Below are positions 1 to 5,774 of a stretch of DNA of 8,779 nucleotides, piece by piece. Both the position numbers and the translations under genes were made by a program. Numbering within the stretch: position 1 is the first letter of the stretch; each line of letters starts with the position of its first letter. Source of the DNA: Chloroflexota bacterium (GTDB taxonomy: Bacteria; Chloroflexota; Limnocylindria; QHBO01); NCBI GenBank assembly GCA_013820865.1, contig JACDHU010000054.1, positions 1 through 8,779 on the forward strand, given 5' to 3'. The notes under the pieces were generated by a model. It did no database searches, was not told the origin of the DNA, and saw nothing but the letters and a program-made list of their open reading frames with translations.

Positions 1-166
1 GCCGGGGAAGCGGCAGGAAGTCGGCCGTGTTCTGCGACGGGTGCCGCATGGTGCCCACGATCCGATCGATCGGCACACTGTGAAGACCGATCGCCCGACG
101 CGGCGCCCGGGTCGACTCCGGGTGCGAATCGAAGAGCGATGGAAGCACCGCGTTAAGGGATGCCAT
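1..166 (-). CDS. 5' end of a divergent gene, ParB-like N-terminal-domain protein (partial, runs off left edge)
   Basis: An open frame starts at an ATG complementary to 164-166 and stays open to base 1, giving 55 residues (MASLNAVLPSLF... ending ...TADFLPLPR). Third codon positions are about 80% G/C, as expected for a real gene here. The segment VPIDRIVGTMRHPSQNTADF (about residues 31-50) resembles, from memory, the opening of a group of bacterial proteins with a ParB/Srx-like fold that continue with a 'DGHHRV'-type motif; that part lies outside the window, so the family call is tentative. The ATG has no clear Shine-Dalgarno sequence. The frame is open upstream to a GTG at 233-235, but the added residues are Arg-rich and look non-coding, so I prefer the ATG. 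It is transcribed away from the transporter genes and need not share their function. Confidence 0.55.
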   Translation of the reverse strand, partial: MASLNAVLPSLFDSHPESTRAPRRAIGLHSVPIDRIVGTMRHPSQNTADFLPLPR

Positions 167-301
167 CCGCTGTGCTCGGGAACGGCCGTGGCGCCGCAGG
201 GATCTCCACGCGCGCCTGATCAATGCCGCGAACACGACGACAAAGGAAAGGCGTGCCGCAAGTCGGCGGGGGGTGGCGCGGAGAGTCTGCACAGGGTCTG
301 C

Positions 302-316
302 ATGCACGCGGTACGG
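302..316 (+). promoter_or_regulatory. Candidate operator site A (WTGCAC-N3-GTRC)
   Basis: ATGCAC-GCG-GTAC followed by GG. It matches the perfect dyad upstream of the mannosidase gene (ATGCAC-GGG-GTGCAT, 5690-5704) at 11 of 15 positions. It lies just upstream of the proposed -35 element, with its centre 24 bp from site B. The regulator is unknown. Confidence 0.35.
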
Positions 317-338
317 GTAAGGTGGTTGCACCCCGTAC
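311..338. repeat. Nested inverted repeat over the ATPase promoter
   Basis: GTACGGG (311-317) and CCCGTAC (332-338) are perfect inverted arms. Nested inside is GGTG (321-324) paired with CACC (329-332). The right arm overlaps the proposed -35 hexamer, so a protein bound to this symmetry would compete with RNA polymerase. Confidence 0.45.
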
Positions 339-340
339 TA
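326..340 (+). promoter_or_regulatory. Candidate operator site B, overlapping the -35 element
   Basis: TTGCAC-CCC-GTAC followed by TA. Bases 324-338 match the reverse complement of 5692-5706 (upstream of the mannosidase gene) at 13 of 15 positions, including an exact 10-mer TGCACCCCGT. Its position over the -35 suggests a repressor site; no footprint or homolog is available to me. Confidence 0.4.
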
Positions 341-353
341 TGATGCCTATCCT
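326..353 (+). promoter_or_regulatory. Putative sigma-70-type promoter of the ATPase gene
   Basis: TTGCAC (326-331), a 16-bp spacer, then TATCCT (348-353); the start of transcription would fall near 360, giving a leader of about 47 nt. The match is moderate (3/6 and 4/6 to consensus). An alternative -10, TACTAT at 336-341, cannot be excluded. Confidence 0.35.
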
Positions 354-406
354 GAGCCTGGGCCATCCGGTCCATGTGAGCCCGCCGAGTACAGGAGCGA
401 GCACCG

Positions 407-1498
407 ATGGCGACCGTCACGTTCGACCACCTCTACAAGCGCTACGGCGATGACGTCGTCGCCGTCAACGACCTGAACCTCGAGATCGGCGACGGCGAGT
501 TCATCTGCCTGGTCGGACCGTCAGGCTGCGGCAAGACGACCGCCCTGCGCTGCGCCGCGGGCCTGGAGGACATCAGCGACGGACAACTTCTGATCGGCGA
601 CCGTGTGGTGAACAACGTGGCGCCCAAGGACCGGGACATCGCCATGGTCTTCCAGAGCTACGCGCTCTATCCGCACATGACCGTGTACGACAATCTCGCC
701 TTCGGCCTCAAGCTGCGCAAGCTCAAGAAGGATGAGATCGATCGGCGCGTGAAGGAAGGCGCCGCCATCCTTGGCCTCGAGAAATTCCTGGATCGCAAGC
801 CGCGCGCCCTGTCCGGCGGCCAACGCCAGCGTGTCGCCCTGGGTCGCGCCATCGTGCGCGAGCCGTCCGTGTTCCTCATGGACGAGCCGCTCTCCAACCT
901 CGATGCCAAGCTGCGCGTCCAGACCCGCGCCGAGATCGCTCGGCTGCACCAGCGCCTGGGCACGACCACGATCTACGTCACCCACGACCAGGTCGAGGCG
1001 ATGACAATGGGTGATCGTATCGCGGTCATGCGCGACGGGCTCCTTCAGCAGATCGGATCGCCACAGGAGCTGTACGACCATCCCCTCAACCTCTTCGTCG
1101 CCGGGTTCATCGGCTCACCGTCCATGAACTTTGCGACCGCCACGGCAGACGGCAAGAACCTCGTGCTGGGCGGCGTCAAGCTCGAGCTGACCGGTCAGCA
1201 GGCGAAGGCAGCCGACTCCCGAACCGATGGGGCGAACGTCCTCATCGGATTCCGTCCTGAGCACATCGAGCTCGCCAATGGGCAGGAATCCGACGCGGTG
1301 CGCTTCCCGGCCAAGGTCGAGGTCGTCGAGTATCTTGGAAACGAGGAGCTCGTTCACGCCCAGACCGAAGGCAATGAAATCGTGGCCTTGCTGCCGTCCG
1401 ACAAGAAGGTCGTCGTCGGCGACAACGTGCAATTCGCCATTCCGATGGAGAAGCTGCACATCTTTGACCCCGATACGGAGAAAGCACTCGCTGGCTAA
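407..1498 (+). CDS. Carbohydrate ABC transporter ATP-binding protein (MalK/MsmX/UgpC type)
   Basis: This is the nucleotide-binding subunit that powers sugar import, acting as a dimer on the cytoplasmic face of the two permeases encoded downstream. The 363 residues show Walker A GPSGCGKTT (37-45), Q-loop Q83 in FQSYALYPH, signature LSGGQ (135-139), Walker B VFLMDE (155-160), D-loop SNLDAKL and switch His193 in VTHDQVEA. A C-terminal part of about 130 residues corresponds to the regulatory TOBE/OB domain. The length and motif spacing are normal for the family. AGGAG at 393-397, 9 nt before the ATG, supports the start. It is the first gene of the cluster, followed by a 100-bp gap with its own promoter, so it may be transcribed partly independently. 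Such ATPases often serve several sugar transporters, so the cluster's substrate cannot be read from it. Confidence 0.95.
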   Translation: MATVTFDHLYKRYGDDVVAVNDLNLEIGDGEFICLVGPSGCGKTTALRCAAGLEDISDGQLLIGDRVVNNVAPKDRDIAMVFQSYALYPHMTVYDNLAFGLKLRKLKKDEIDRRVKEGAAILGLEKFLDRKPRALSGGQRQRVALGRAIVREPSVFLMDEPLSNLDAKLRVQTRAEIARLHQRLGTTTIYVTHDQVEAMTMGDRIAVMRDGLLQQIGSPQELYDHPLNLFVAGFIGSPSMNFATATADGKNLVLGGVKLELTGQQAKAADSRTDGANVLIGFRPEHIELANGQESDAVRFPAKVEVVEYLGNEELVHAQTEGNEIVALLPSDKKVVVGDNVQFAIPMEKLHIFDPDTEKALAG

Positions 1499-1507
1499 AT
1501 GAACCCA

Positions 1508-1535
1508 TTGGTCGGACAGCCACTAGCTCTATAAC
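1508..1535 (+). promoter_or_regulatory. Putative promoter of the binding-protein gene
   Basis: TTGGTC (1508-1513), a 16-bp spacer, then TATAAC (1530-1535), a 5/6 match to the -10 consensus and notable in such GC-rich DNA. Transcription would start near 1542. This allows the binding protein to be expressed separately from the ATPase. Confidence 0.45.
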
Positions 1536-1553
1536 CGGCCATCAGATCTTCGA

Positions 1554-1571
1554 TCGTGGCCATGCCCACGA
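1554..1571. promoter_or_regulatory. 18-bp imperfect palindrome downstream of the internal promoter
   Basis: TCGTGGCCATGCCCACGA equals its own reverse complement at 16 of 18 positions, with perfect 6-bp arms TCGTGG and CCACGA. It sits about 12-30 nt after the predicted transcription start, where a bound repressor would block elongation, or where it could form a leader-RNA hairpin. It does not resemble the WTGCAC-N3-GTRC sites. Confidence 0.4.
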
Positions 1572-1588
1572 CAGCATTGAATACAGGT

Positions 1589-1593
1589 GGAGG
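1589..1593 (+). promoter_or_regulatory. Ribosome binding site deciding the binding-protein start
   Basis: GGAGG ends 5 nt before the ATG at 1599. An in-frame GTG at 1587 overlaps this site and would put four charged or polar residues before the signal peptide, so the ATG is the better start. Confidence 0.8.
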
Positions 1594-1598
1594 AACCT

Positions 1599-2933
1599 AT
1601 GAGGAAGTTTCGATTTCTAGCATCAGCACTCTCGCTCGTGCTCGTGCTCGCCGCGTGCAGCCCCGGTGCCGACCCCGGCAGCAGCGGTGCCGACCCCGGC
1701 AGCAGCGGCGGCACCGGTGCTGACGTCGAGGAAGGCGACGGCTCGATCGTCGTCACCTCGCTGTGGGGCGGCACCGAGCAGGAGGCCTTCGAGGCCGTGC
1801 TCGCAGCATTCACCGAGGAGACCGGCATCGAGGCTCAGTACGAGGCGAATCGCACCGACTACGCCACCGTTCTCCGCACGCGAATCCAGGGCGGTGAGCC
1901 GCCTGACGTTGCGATCATCCCGGGCATCGGGACGTTGCGCAGCCTGGCCCGTGAGGGTTCCCTGATTCCGCTCAGTGAGCTGGGGGTCGCCCAGGCCGAC
2001 ATCGAGGGCAACTACGCTCCGGGCATCCTGGACGTGGGCGTCGTCGACGACGAGCTCTACGGGATCATGGTCAAGCTGAACTCGAAGGCCACCATCTGGT
2101 ACAGCCCCGAGCGCTTCGAGGAGATGGGCGTCGAGCCCGCGGAGGACTGGGACGGACTGCTTCAGCTGACCGAGGACATCAAGGCAGCGGGTGCAACCCC
2201 GTGGTCCCTCGGCGCCGCCGACGGCTGGACCCTGACCGACTGGTTCGAGATCATGTATCTCAAGATGCATGGCACCGATGCCTACGACACGCTCTTCAGC
2301 CCCGATGGCGACTGGACCGATGACACGGTCCAGGCGACCATCGACAAGATGCTGGAGATCCTCAGCGACGAGAACGTCGACGGCGGCGTCGACGGCGCCA
2401 GCGCGACGGCATTCGTCGACGCCATCGGCAAGGTGTTCAGCACCAGCCCGTCGGCTGAGCTGTACTACGGCGGCGGCTTCGTCGGCGGCATCGCCACCGG
2501 CGACGACGTCAACCCCGATCTCGCCGGCCAGGAAGGGACCGCCATCGACTGGTTCCCCTTCCCGACCATCGACGGCAATGGCGAGGGCCTGGTGACCTAC
2601 GGCGGCGACGTGATGGCGGCCCTCGTGGCCGACAGCGACGTCGCAGCCTTCATGGAGTATCTGACCACGGCCGAAGCCGGCCAGGTCTGGGCCGAGGGCG
2701 GGACGATCATCTCGCCGATCGTCGACGTGGACACCAGCGTCTACCCGACGAGCCTCATCCAGGCCGAGGCAGAGCAGGTCACGTCCGCCGAGGCCGTGCG
2801 CTTCGACGGATCCGACCTCCTGCCGGGCGTCGACCTGGGCGCCCTGCTGCAGTCCGCCTTCCGGGGCGAGGACATGGCGCCGCTGCTGGAAGAGTTCCAG
2901 ACGCAGGTGTCGACCGCCTGGGAGACGGAGTAA
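1599..2933 (+). CDS. Sugar ABC transporter substrate-binding lipoprotein (family 1/8, AglE-like)
   Basis: The extracellular, membrane-anchored receptor that captures the sugar and delivers it to the permeases. From the ATG at 1599 it has 444 residues. The N-terminus MRKFRFLASALSLVLVLAAC is a lipoprotein signal peptide: basic start, hydrophobic core, lipobox LAAC with lipidated Cys20. A Gly/Ser/Asp-rich linker (about 21-48) containing two GADPGSS repeats follows. The mature fold begins near IVVTSLWGG, with EEPP-type spacing such as GGEPPDVAIIPG typical of CUT1 binding proteins. The C-terminal half (YYGGGFVGG, WFPFPTIDG, GGDVMAAL) and the AglF/AglG-like permeases next door suggest the alpha-glucoside-binding branch, but the neighbouring alpha-mannosidase suggests a mannose-containing ligand. 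The mature protein is acidic. Its own promoter upstream and a strong hairpin downstream fit the usual excess of binding protein over permease. Confidence 0.92.
   Translation: MRKFRFLASALSLVLVLAACSPGADPGSSGADPGSSGGTGADVEEGDGSIVVTSLWGGTEQEAFEAVLAAFTEETGIEAQYEANRTDYATVLRTRIQGGEPPDVAIIPGIGTLRSLAREGSLIPLSELGVAQADIEGNYAPGILDVGVVDDELYGIMVKLNSKATIWYSPERFEEMGVEPAEDWDGLLQLTEDIKAAGATPWSLGAADGWTLTDWFEIMYLKMHGTDAYDTLFSPDGDWTDDTVQATIDKMLEILSDENVDGGVDGASATAFVDAIGKVFSTSPSAELYYGGGFVGGIATGDDVNPDLAGQEGTAIDWFPFPTIDGNGEGLVTYGGDVMAALVADSDVAAFMEYLTTAEAGQVWAEGGTIISPIVDVDTSVYPTSLIQAEAEQVTSAEAVRFDGSDLLPGVDLGALLQSAFRGEDMAPLLEEFQTQVSTAWETE
1665..1706 (+). repeat. Perfect 21-bp tandem repeat, two copies, in the lipoprotein linker
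   Basis: The unit beginning GGTGCCGACCCC (1665-1685) is repeated exactly at 1686-1706, encoding GADPGSS twice just after the lipidated cysteine. A degraded partial copy seems to follow. Being in frame, copy-number changes would only alter the tether length. Confidence 0.85.
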
Positions 2934-2941
2934 CGGAACCG

Positions 2942-2983
2942 CGGCGACGGGGAGGGATGCACAGCGCACCCTCCCCGTCGCCG
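2942..2983 (+). promoter_or_regulatory. Perfect 15-bp hairpin between binding-protein and permease genes
   Basis: CGGCGACGGGGAGGG (2942-2956) is the exact reverse complement of CCCTCCCCGTCGCCG (2969-2983), with a 12-nt loop that can itself pair TGC with GCA. It begins 8 nt after the TAA of the binding-protein gene. No T-run follows (the next bases are TACTTACGG), so it is not a classical intrinsic terminator. It more likely partly attenuates readthrough or protects the upstream mRNA 3' end, lowering permease relative to binding protein. Confidence 0.8.
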
Positions 2984-3012
2984 TACTTACGGACCGAACG
3001 AAAGGAGGAGGT

Positions 3013-3972
3013 ATGACGGCAGCGAGTTCGCCTGCGTCGACACCGGTGACCGGGTCTGGCGAACAATCGAGGGCGCCTGGCCACGGATTCAGCTGGGCGG
3101 CGCTTCTCTTCCTGGGTCCGGCCGGGCTCCTGCTCGCCGTATTCATCGTCTTCCCGGCGATCTACACCGCATTCCTCAGCTTCAACCGCGGTCGCGGCGG
3201 CGAGTTCTCGGAATGGGTGGGCCTCGACAACTGGATCCGCCTGTTCACGCAGGACCCGAATTTCCTGAGGATCGGATTCCCGCCCTCGGGCGCCCTGTGG
3301 AACAACGTGCTGTGGATCATCTTCTTCGTCTCGTTCACCGTCCTCTTCGGCCTCATCATCGCCGTCATGGCCACGCGGGTGAAGTACGAAGCGTGGGTGA
3401 AAGGCATCGTCTTCCTGCCGCAGGCCATCGCCGCCACGTCGCTCGCCATCATCTGGCGCTTCGTCTACTCGCCAGACCCGAACACCGGTCTGCTCAATGC
3501 CGTCCTCGGCATTGCGAACGTCGGCCCGCTGTCGGTGCTGGGAAACCCTGCGACGGTCAACTGGGCGCTGATCGCGGTGGGCATCTGGGGCTCCGTGGGC
3601 TTCGCGACGGTGATCCTCTCGGCTGCCATTAAGGGGATCTCCTCCGAGGTGCTCGAGGCGGCGAGGGTTGACGGGGCAACCGAGCCCCAGATCTTCTGGC
3701 GAATCATCGTCCCGATGGTCAGCCTGCCAATCTCGGTCGTGGCGGTCACGCTCCTCGTCGGCGTCATCAAGCTCTTCGACCTGATCTTCGTCATGACCAC
3801 CGGCGGCCCTGGAGCATCCAGTCGCGTAATCGCGTTCTCGATGTACCAGGAGGCCTTCCCGTCAGGGCAGTTCGGCTACGGCGCGGCGATCGCGGTGGTG
3901 ATGCTGCTCCTGCTTGTCCCGGTCATGATCTTCAACATCCGACGGTTCCGAGCAGAGGCGGTGCAGCAATGA
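3013..3972 (+). CDS. Sugar ABC transporter permease, MalF/AglF-like
   Basis: The first of two inner-membrane subunits forming the translocation channel. The 319 residues contain about six membrane segments (roughly 29-55, 98-120, 128-150, 183-207, 237-262, 288-308). The cytoplasmic EAA loop that docks on the ATPase is at 215-236 (EAARVDGATEPQIFWRIIVP). The stretches ALWNNVLW and KGIVFLPQAIAATS resemble AglF-type alpha-glucoside permeases. The polar Ser/Pro/Thr-rich first 25 residues form a short cytoplasmic tail without the extra N-terminal helices of enterobacterial MalF. A very strong Shine-Dalgarno (AAAGGAGGAGG, 3001-3011) precedes the ATG at close spacing, perhaps compensating for the hairpin upstream. 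The stop overlaps the next start as ATGA. Confidence 0.93.
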   Translation: MTAASSPASTPVTGSGEQSRAPGHGFSWAALLFLGPAGLLLAVFIVFPAIYTAFLSFNRGRGGEFSEWVGLDNWIRLFTQDPNFLRIGFPPSGALWNNVLWIIFFVSFTVLFGLIIAVMATRVKYEAWVKGIVFLPQAIAATSLAIIWRFVYSPDPNTGLLNAVLGIANVGPLSVLGNPATVNWALIAVGIWGSVGFATVILSAAIKGISSEVLEAARVDGATEPQIFWRIIVPMVSLPISVVAVTLLVGVIKLFDLIFVMTTGGPGASSRVIAFSMYQEAFPSGQFGYGAAIAVVMLLLLVPVMIFNIRRFRAEAVQQ

Positions 3973-4862
3973 CAGCCATGCAGGACACCACGGCGAAGCC
4001 AGAGCCGCGCACGTTCAGCGAACGACTGGCCCGGATCGTGGGGCGCGGTCCGACGCACCTCATCCTGGGCCTGATCGCCCTGGTCTGGCTGGTGCCCTCG
4101 ATCGGCCTGCTCGTCACGTCATTCCGACCCAGCGCCGACATGCGCTCGACCGGCTGGTGGACGGTGCTGTTCGAGCCTCGTTTCACCACGGCAAACTACG
4201 AGCGAGTTCTCGCATCGGAGGGCATCGGCGAGGCGTTCCTCAATAGCCTGTTCATCACCATTCCGTCAACCATCCTGCCGTTGCTGATCGCGTCCATGGC
4301 CGCCTTCGCGCTGGCCTGGGTGCGCTTCCCGTTCCGTGACACCGTCTTCCTCGTCATCGTGGCGATGCTGATGGTCCCCGTGCAGGTCGGGTTCATCCCA
4401 ACCGTGACCGGGTTCCGCGAATCGGGGACCGGGCTGCTCACGAATTACGGAGCGGTCTGGCTGACGCACACGGCGTGGGCGTTGCCGTTCGGCATCTTCC
4501 TGCTGCGGAACTTCTTCATCACGCTGCCGAAGGACCTGATCGAAGCGGCGCGCATCGACGGCGCGTCGAACGTGGGCATCTTCCGCACGATCGTGCTGCC
4601 GCTCTCGGTGCCGGCGATCGCTGCGTATGGGATCTTCCAGTTCCTGTGGGTCTGGAACGACCTCCTGATGTCCCTCATCTATGCCCAGCGCAACGCTATC
4701 CAGCCGATGACCGTCAAGGTGACGCAGCTGCTCGGCACGTACGCGACCGAGTGGAGCCTCCTCTCGGCCGCGGCGTTCCTGATCATGATCGTCCCGCTGA
4801 TCGTGTTCATCAGCCTCCAGCGCTTCTTCGTCCAGGGCCTGCTCGCAGGCTCCGTCAAGTAG
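3969..4862 (+). CDS. Sugar ABC transporter permease, MalG/AglG-like
   Basis: The second channel-forming permease subunit, 297 residues. Membrane segments lie near 30-52, 90-118, 122-147, 160-182, 212-232 and 262-284. The EAA loop is at 192-211 (EAARIDGASNVGIFRTIVLP). The C-terminal part, FLWVWNDLL and QRFFVQGLLAGSVK, is the typical ending of CUT1 MalG-type permeases, and the whole closely recalls AglG. The ATG at 3969 overlaps the preceding stop by four bases (ATGA), a sign of translational coupling; a second in-frame ATG at 3978 is possible but lacks that coupling. The stop TAG overlaps the next GTG start by one base. Confidence 0.93.
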   Translation: MTAMQDTTAKPEPRTFSERLARIVGRGPTHLILGLIALVWLVPSIGLLVTSFRPSADMRSTGWWTVLFEPRFTTANYERVLASEGIGEAFLNSLFITIPSTILPLLIASMAAFALAWVRFPFRDTVFLVIVAMLMVPVQVGFIPTVTGFRESGTGLLTNYGAVWLTHTAWALPFGIFLLRNFFITLPKDLIEAARIDGASNVGIFRTIVLPLSVPAIAAYGIFQFLWVWNDLLMSLIYAQRNAIQPMTVKVTQLLGTYATEWSLLSAAAFLIMIVPLIVFISLQRFFVQGLLAGSVK

Positions 4863-5680
4863 TGGCGGCGACGCTTCGCGTCGTCTCCTGGAACATCCGC
4901 GCCGCCATCGGGACCGGGCCGTTCCCGGACCGTTGGTGGAGCCGCATTGACGCCGATCGCCTTCGGGAAATCGGCGCCTTCATCTCCGCCTTGGATGCCG
5001 ATGTCATCGCGCTCCAGGAGGTGGCCGTGATCTCCCGCAACGCCGAGCTCGTCGACAATGCCGGCGACCTGGCGCGACAGCTGGGCATCGAGCTTCGGTA
5101 CGGTGCCGTGCGCACCTTCGCGGTGACCGATGCTGGCGAGACCACCGGCGTCGGCACCTTCGGCAACGCCATCCTGTCGCGACGCCCGATCCGATCGGCA
5201 CGGACCGTGGCCCTGCCACAGGCGCCGACGGACGCCCTGGTCGAGCCGCAGGGCGCTGCCCACCCTGCCGCCGGGATCCGCTACGCCGATGCGCCCGACA
5301 GCATTCGGGAGCCGCGCTGCCTGCTCCTGGCCGAGATCGACGCGCTGACGGTGGGGACGGCACACTTCAGCCACGTCGGATCGGGCGAACGGCTGCTCCA
5401 ATCGCAGCGGACTGTCGAGGCATTCGGCGACGCGACGCCGGCCCTGCTACTCGGCGACCTGAACGCGGCGATCGACGCCGCGGAGCTCGCGCCCTTCGCG
5501 TCATGGACCGACGGCTTCACCGAGCCCGCCAGCGATCCGGCACGCATCTCGACCGACGATGGTTGGCGCATCGATCACGTCTTGGCGCACGACGCATCGG
5601 TCCACGGCTGTCGCGTCCTGCGCGAAGCCGGTGACCTCAGCGATCACTTCCCTATTGAGGCCGAGATTTCGGTCGCCTGA
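4862..5680 (+). CDS. Endonuclease/exonuclease/phosphatase (EEP) family protein
   Basis: A metal-dependent phosphoester hydrolase of the DNase I-like EEP superfamily, 272 residues, with no signal peptide and so probably cytoplasmic. The family motifs appear in order: SWNIR (Asn11), ALQEV (Glu53), GNAILSRRPI (Asn102), TAHFSH (His168/His171), LLGDLNA (Asp199, Asn201), WRIDHVLAH (Asp238, His239) and LSDHFPI (Asp261, His262). All expected catalytic and metal residues are present, so it should be active. EEP enzymes cut nucleic acids, phosphoinositides, sphingomyelin or other phosphodiesters; the sequence does not tell which. The GTG start at 4862 overlaps the permease stop (TAGTG). The frame extends upstream inside the permease gene, but the motif-bearing protein begins here. 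Coupling to a sugar transporter and a mannosidase suggests a phosphorylated glyco-substrate rather than DNA repair; this is inference. Confidence 0.88.
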   Translation: MAATLRVVSWNIRAAIGTGPFPDRWWSRIDADRLREIGAFISALDADVIALQEVAVISRNAELVDNAGDLARQLGIELRYGAVRTFAVTDAGETTGVGTFGNAILSRRPIRSARTVALPQAPTDALVEPQGAAHPAAGIRYADAPDSIREPRCLLLAEIDALTVGTAHFSHVGSGERLLQSQRTVEAFGDATPALLLGDLNAAIDAAELAPFASWTDGFTEPASDPARISTDDGWRIDHVLAHDASVHGCRVLREAGDLSDHFPIEAEISVA

Positions 5681-5689
5681 GGTCGGGCC

Positions 5690-5704
5690 ATGCACGGGGT
5701 GCAT
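5690..5704. promoter_or_regulatory. Perfect dyad ATGCAC-GGG-GTGCAT upstream of the mannosidase gene (site C)
   Basis: Six-base arms around a 3-bp centre, 10 bp after the EEP stop codon. No T-run follows, so it is not a terminator. The reverse strand of 5692-5706 matches 324-338, in the ATPase promoter, at 13 of 15 positions, and the + strand 5689-5702 matches 301-314 at 12 of 14. This makes it the best candidate for a shared operator. A further GTGCAC palindrome lies at 5739-5744. Confidence 0.5.
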
Positions 5705-5774
5705 CCACGAAACGAGCTCCTACGTCATTCGTCGCAGAGTGCACGTCCGTGAGACCCGGTAGGCTCAGGGTGAC

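Larger units (their letters stand above)
167..406. other. Divergent intergenic region (240 bp)
   Basis: This stretch separates the left-edge gene on the - strand from the ATPase gene. Short open frames exist on both strands, but their translations are rich in Arg, Pro and His, with no recognisable motif, so I read it as non-coding. Its right half carries the promoter and dyad elements listed separately. GTCTGCA occurs twice as a direct repeat (285-291 and 296-302), 11 bp apart start to start, or about one helical turn. Confidence 0.6.

Noticed and set aside
285..302. GTCTGCA direct repeat as an independent binding site
   Set aside because: Only two short copies; listed as a note within the intergenic region but too weak to call a site.
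41..404. Overlapping short open frames on both strands in the left intergenic region
   Set aside because: Their translations are Arg/Pro/His-rich without motifs, they overlap each other, and the region holds promoter-like and dyad elements instead.
2942..2983. Reading the 15-bp hairpin as a Rho-independent terminator
   Set aside because: No T-run follows the stem, and the essential permease genes downstream show no evident promoter of their own.
1623..3146. Long antisense open frame (507 codons) opposite the binding-protein gene
   Set aside because: A shadow of high-GC coding on the + strand; low-complexity translation with no domain, while the + strand protein is unmistakable.
4475..4861. 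Upstream extension of the EEP frame inside the second permease gene
   Set aside because: The extra residues are Arg/Pro/His-rich out-of-frame permease coding; the EEP motifs begin right after the GTG at 4862.
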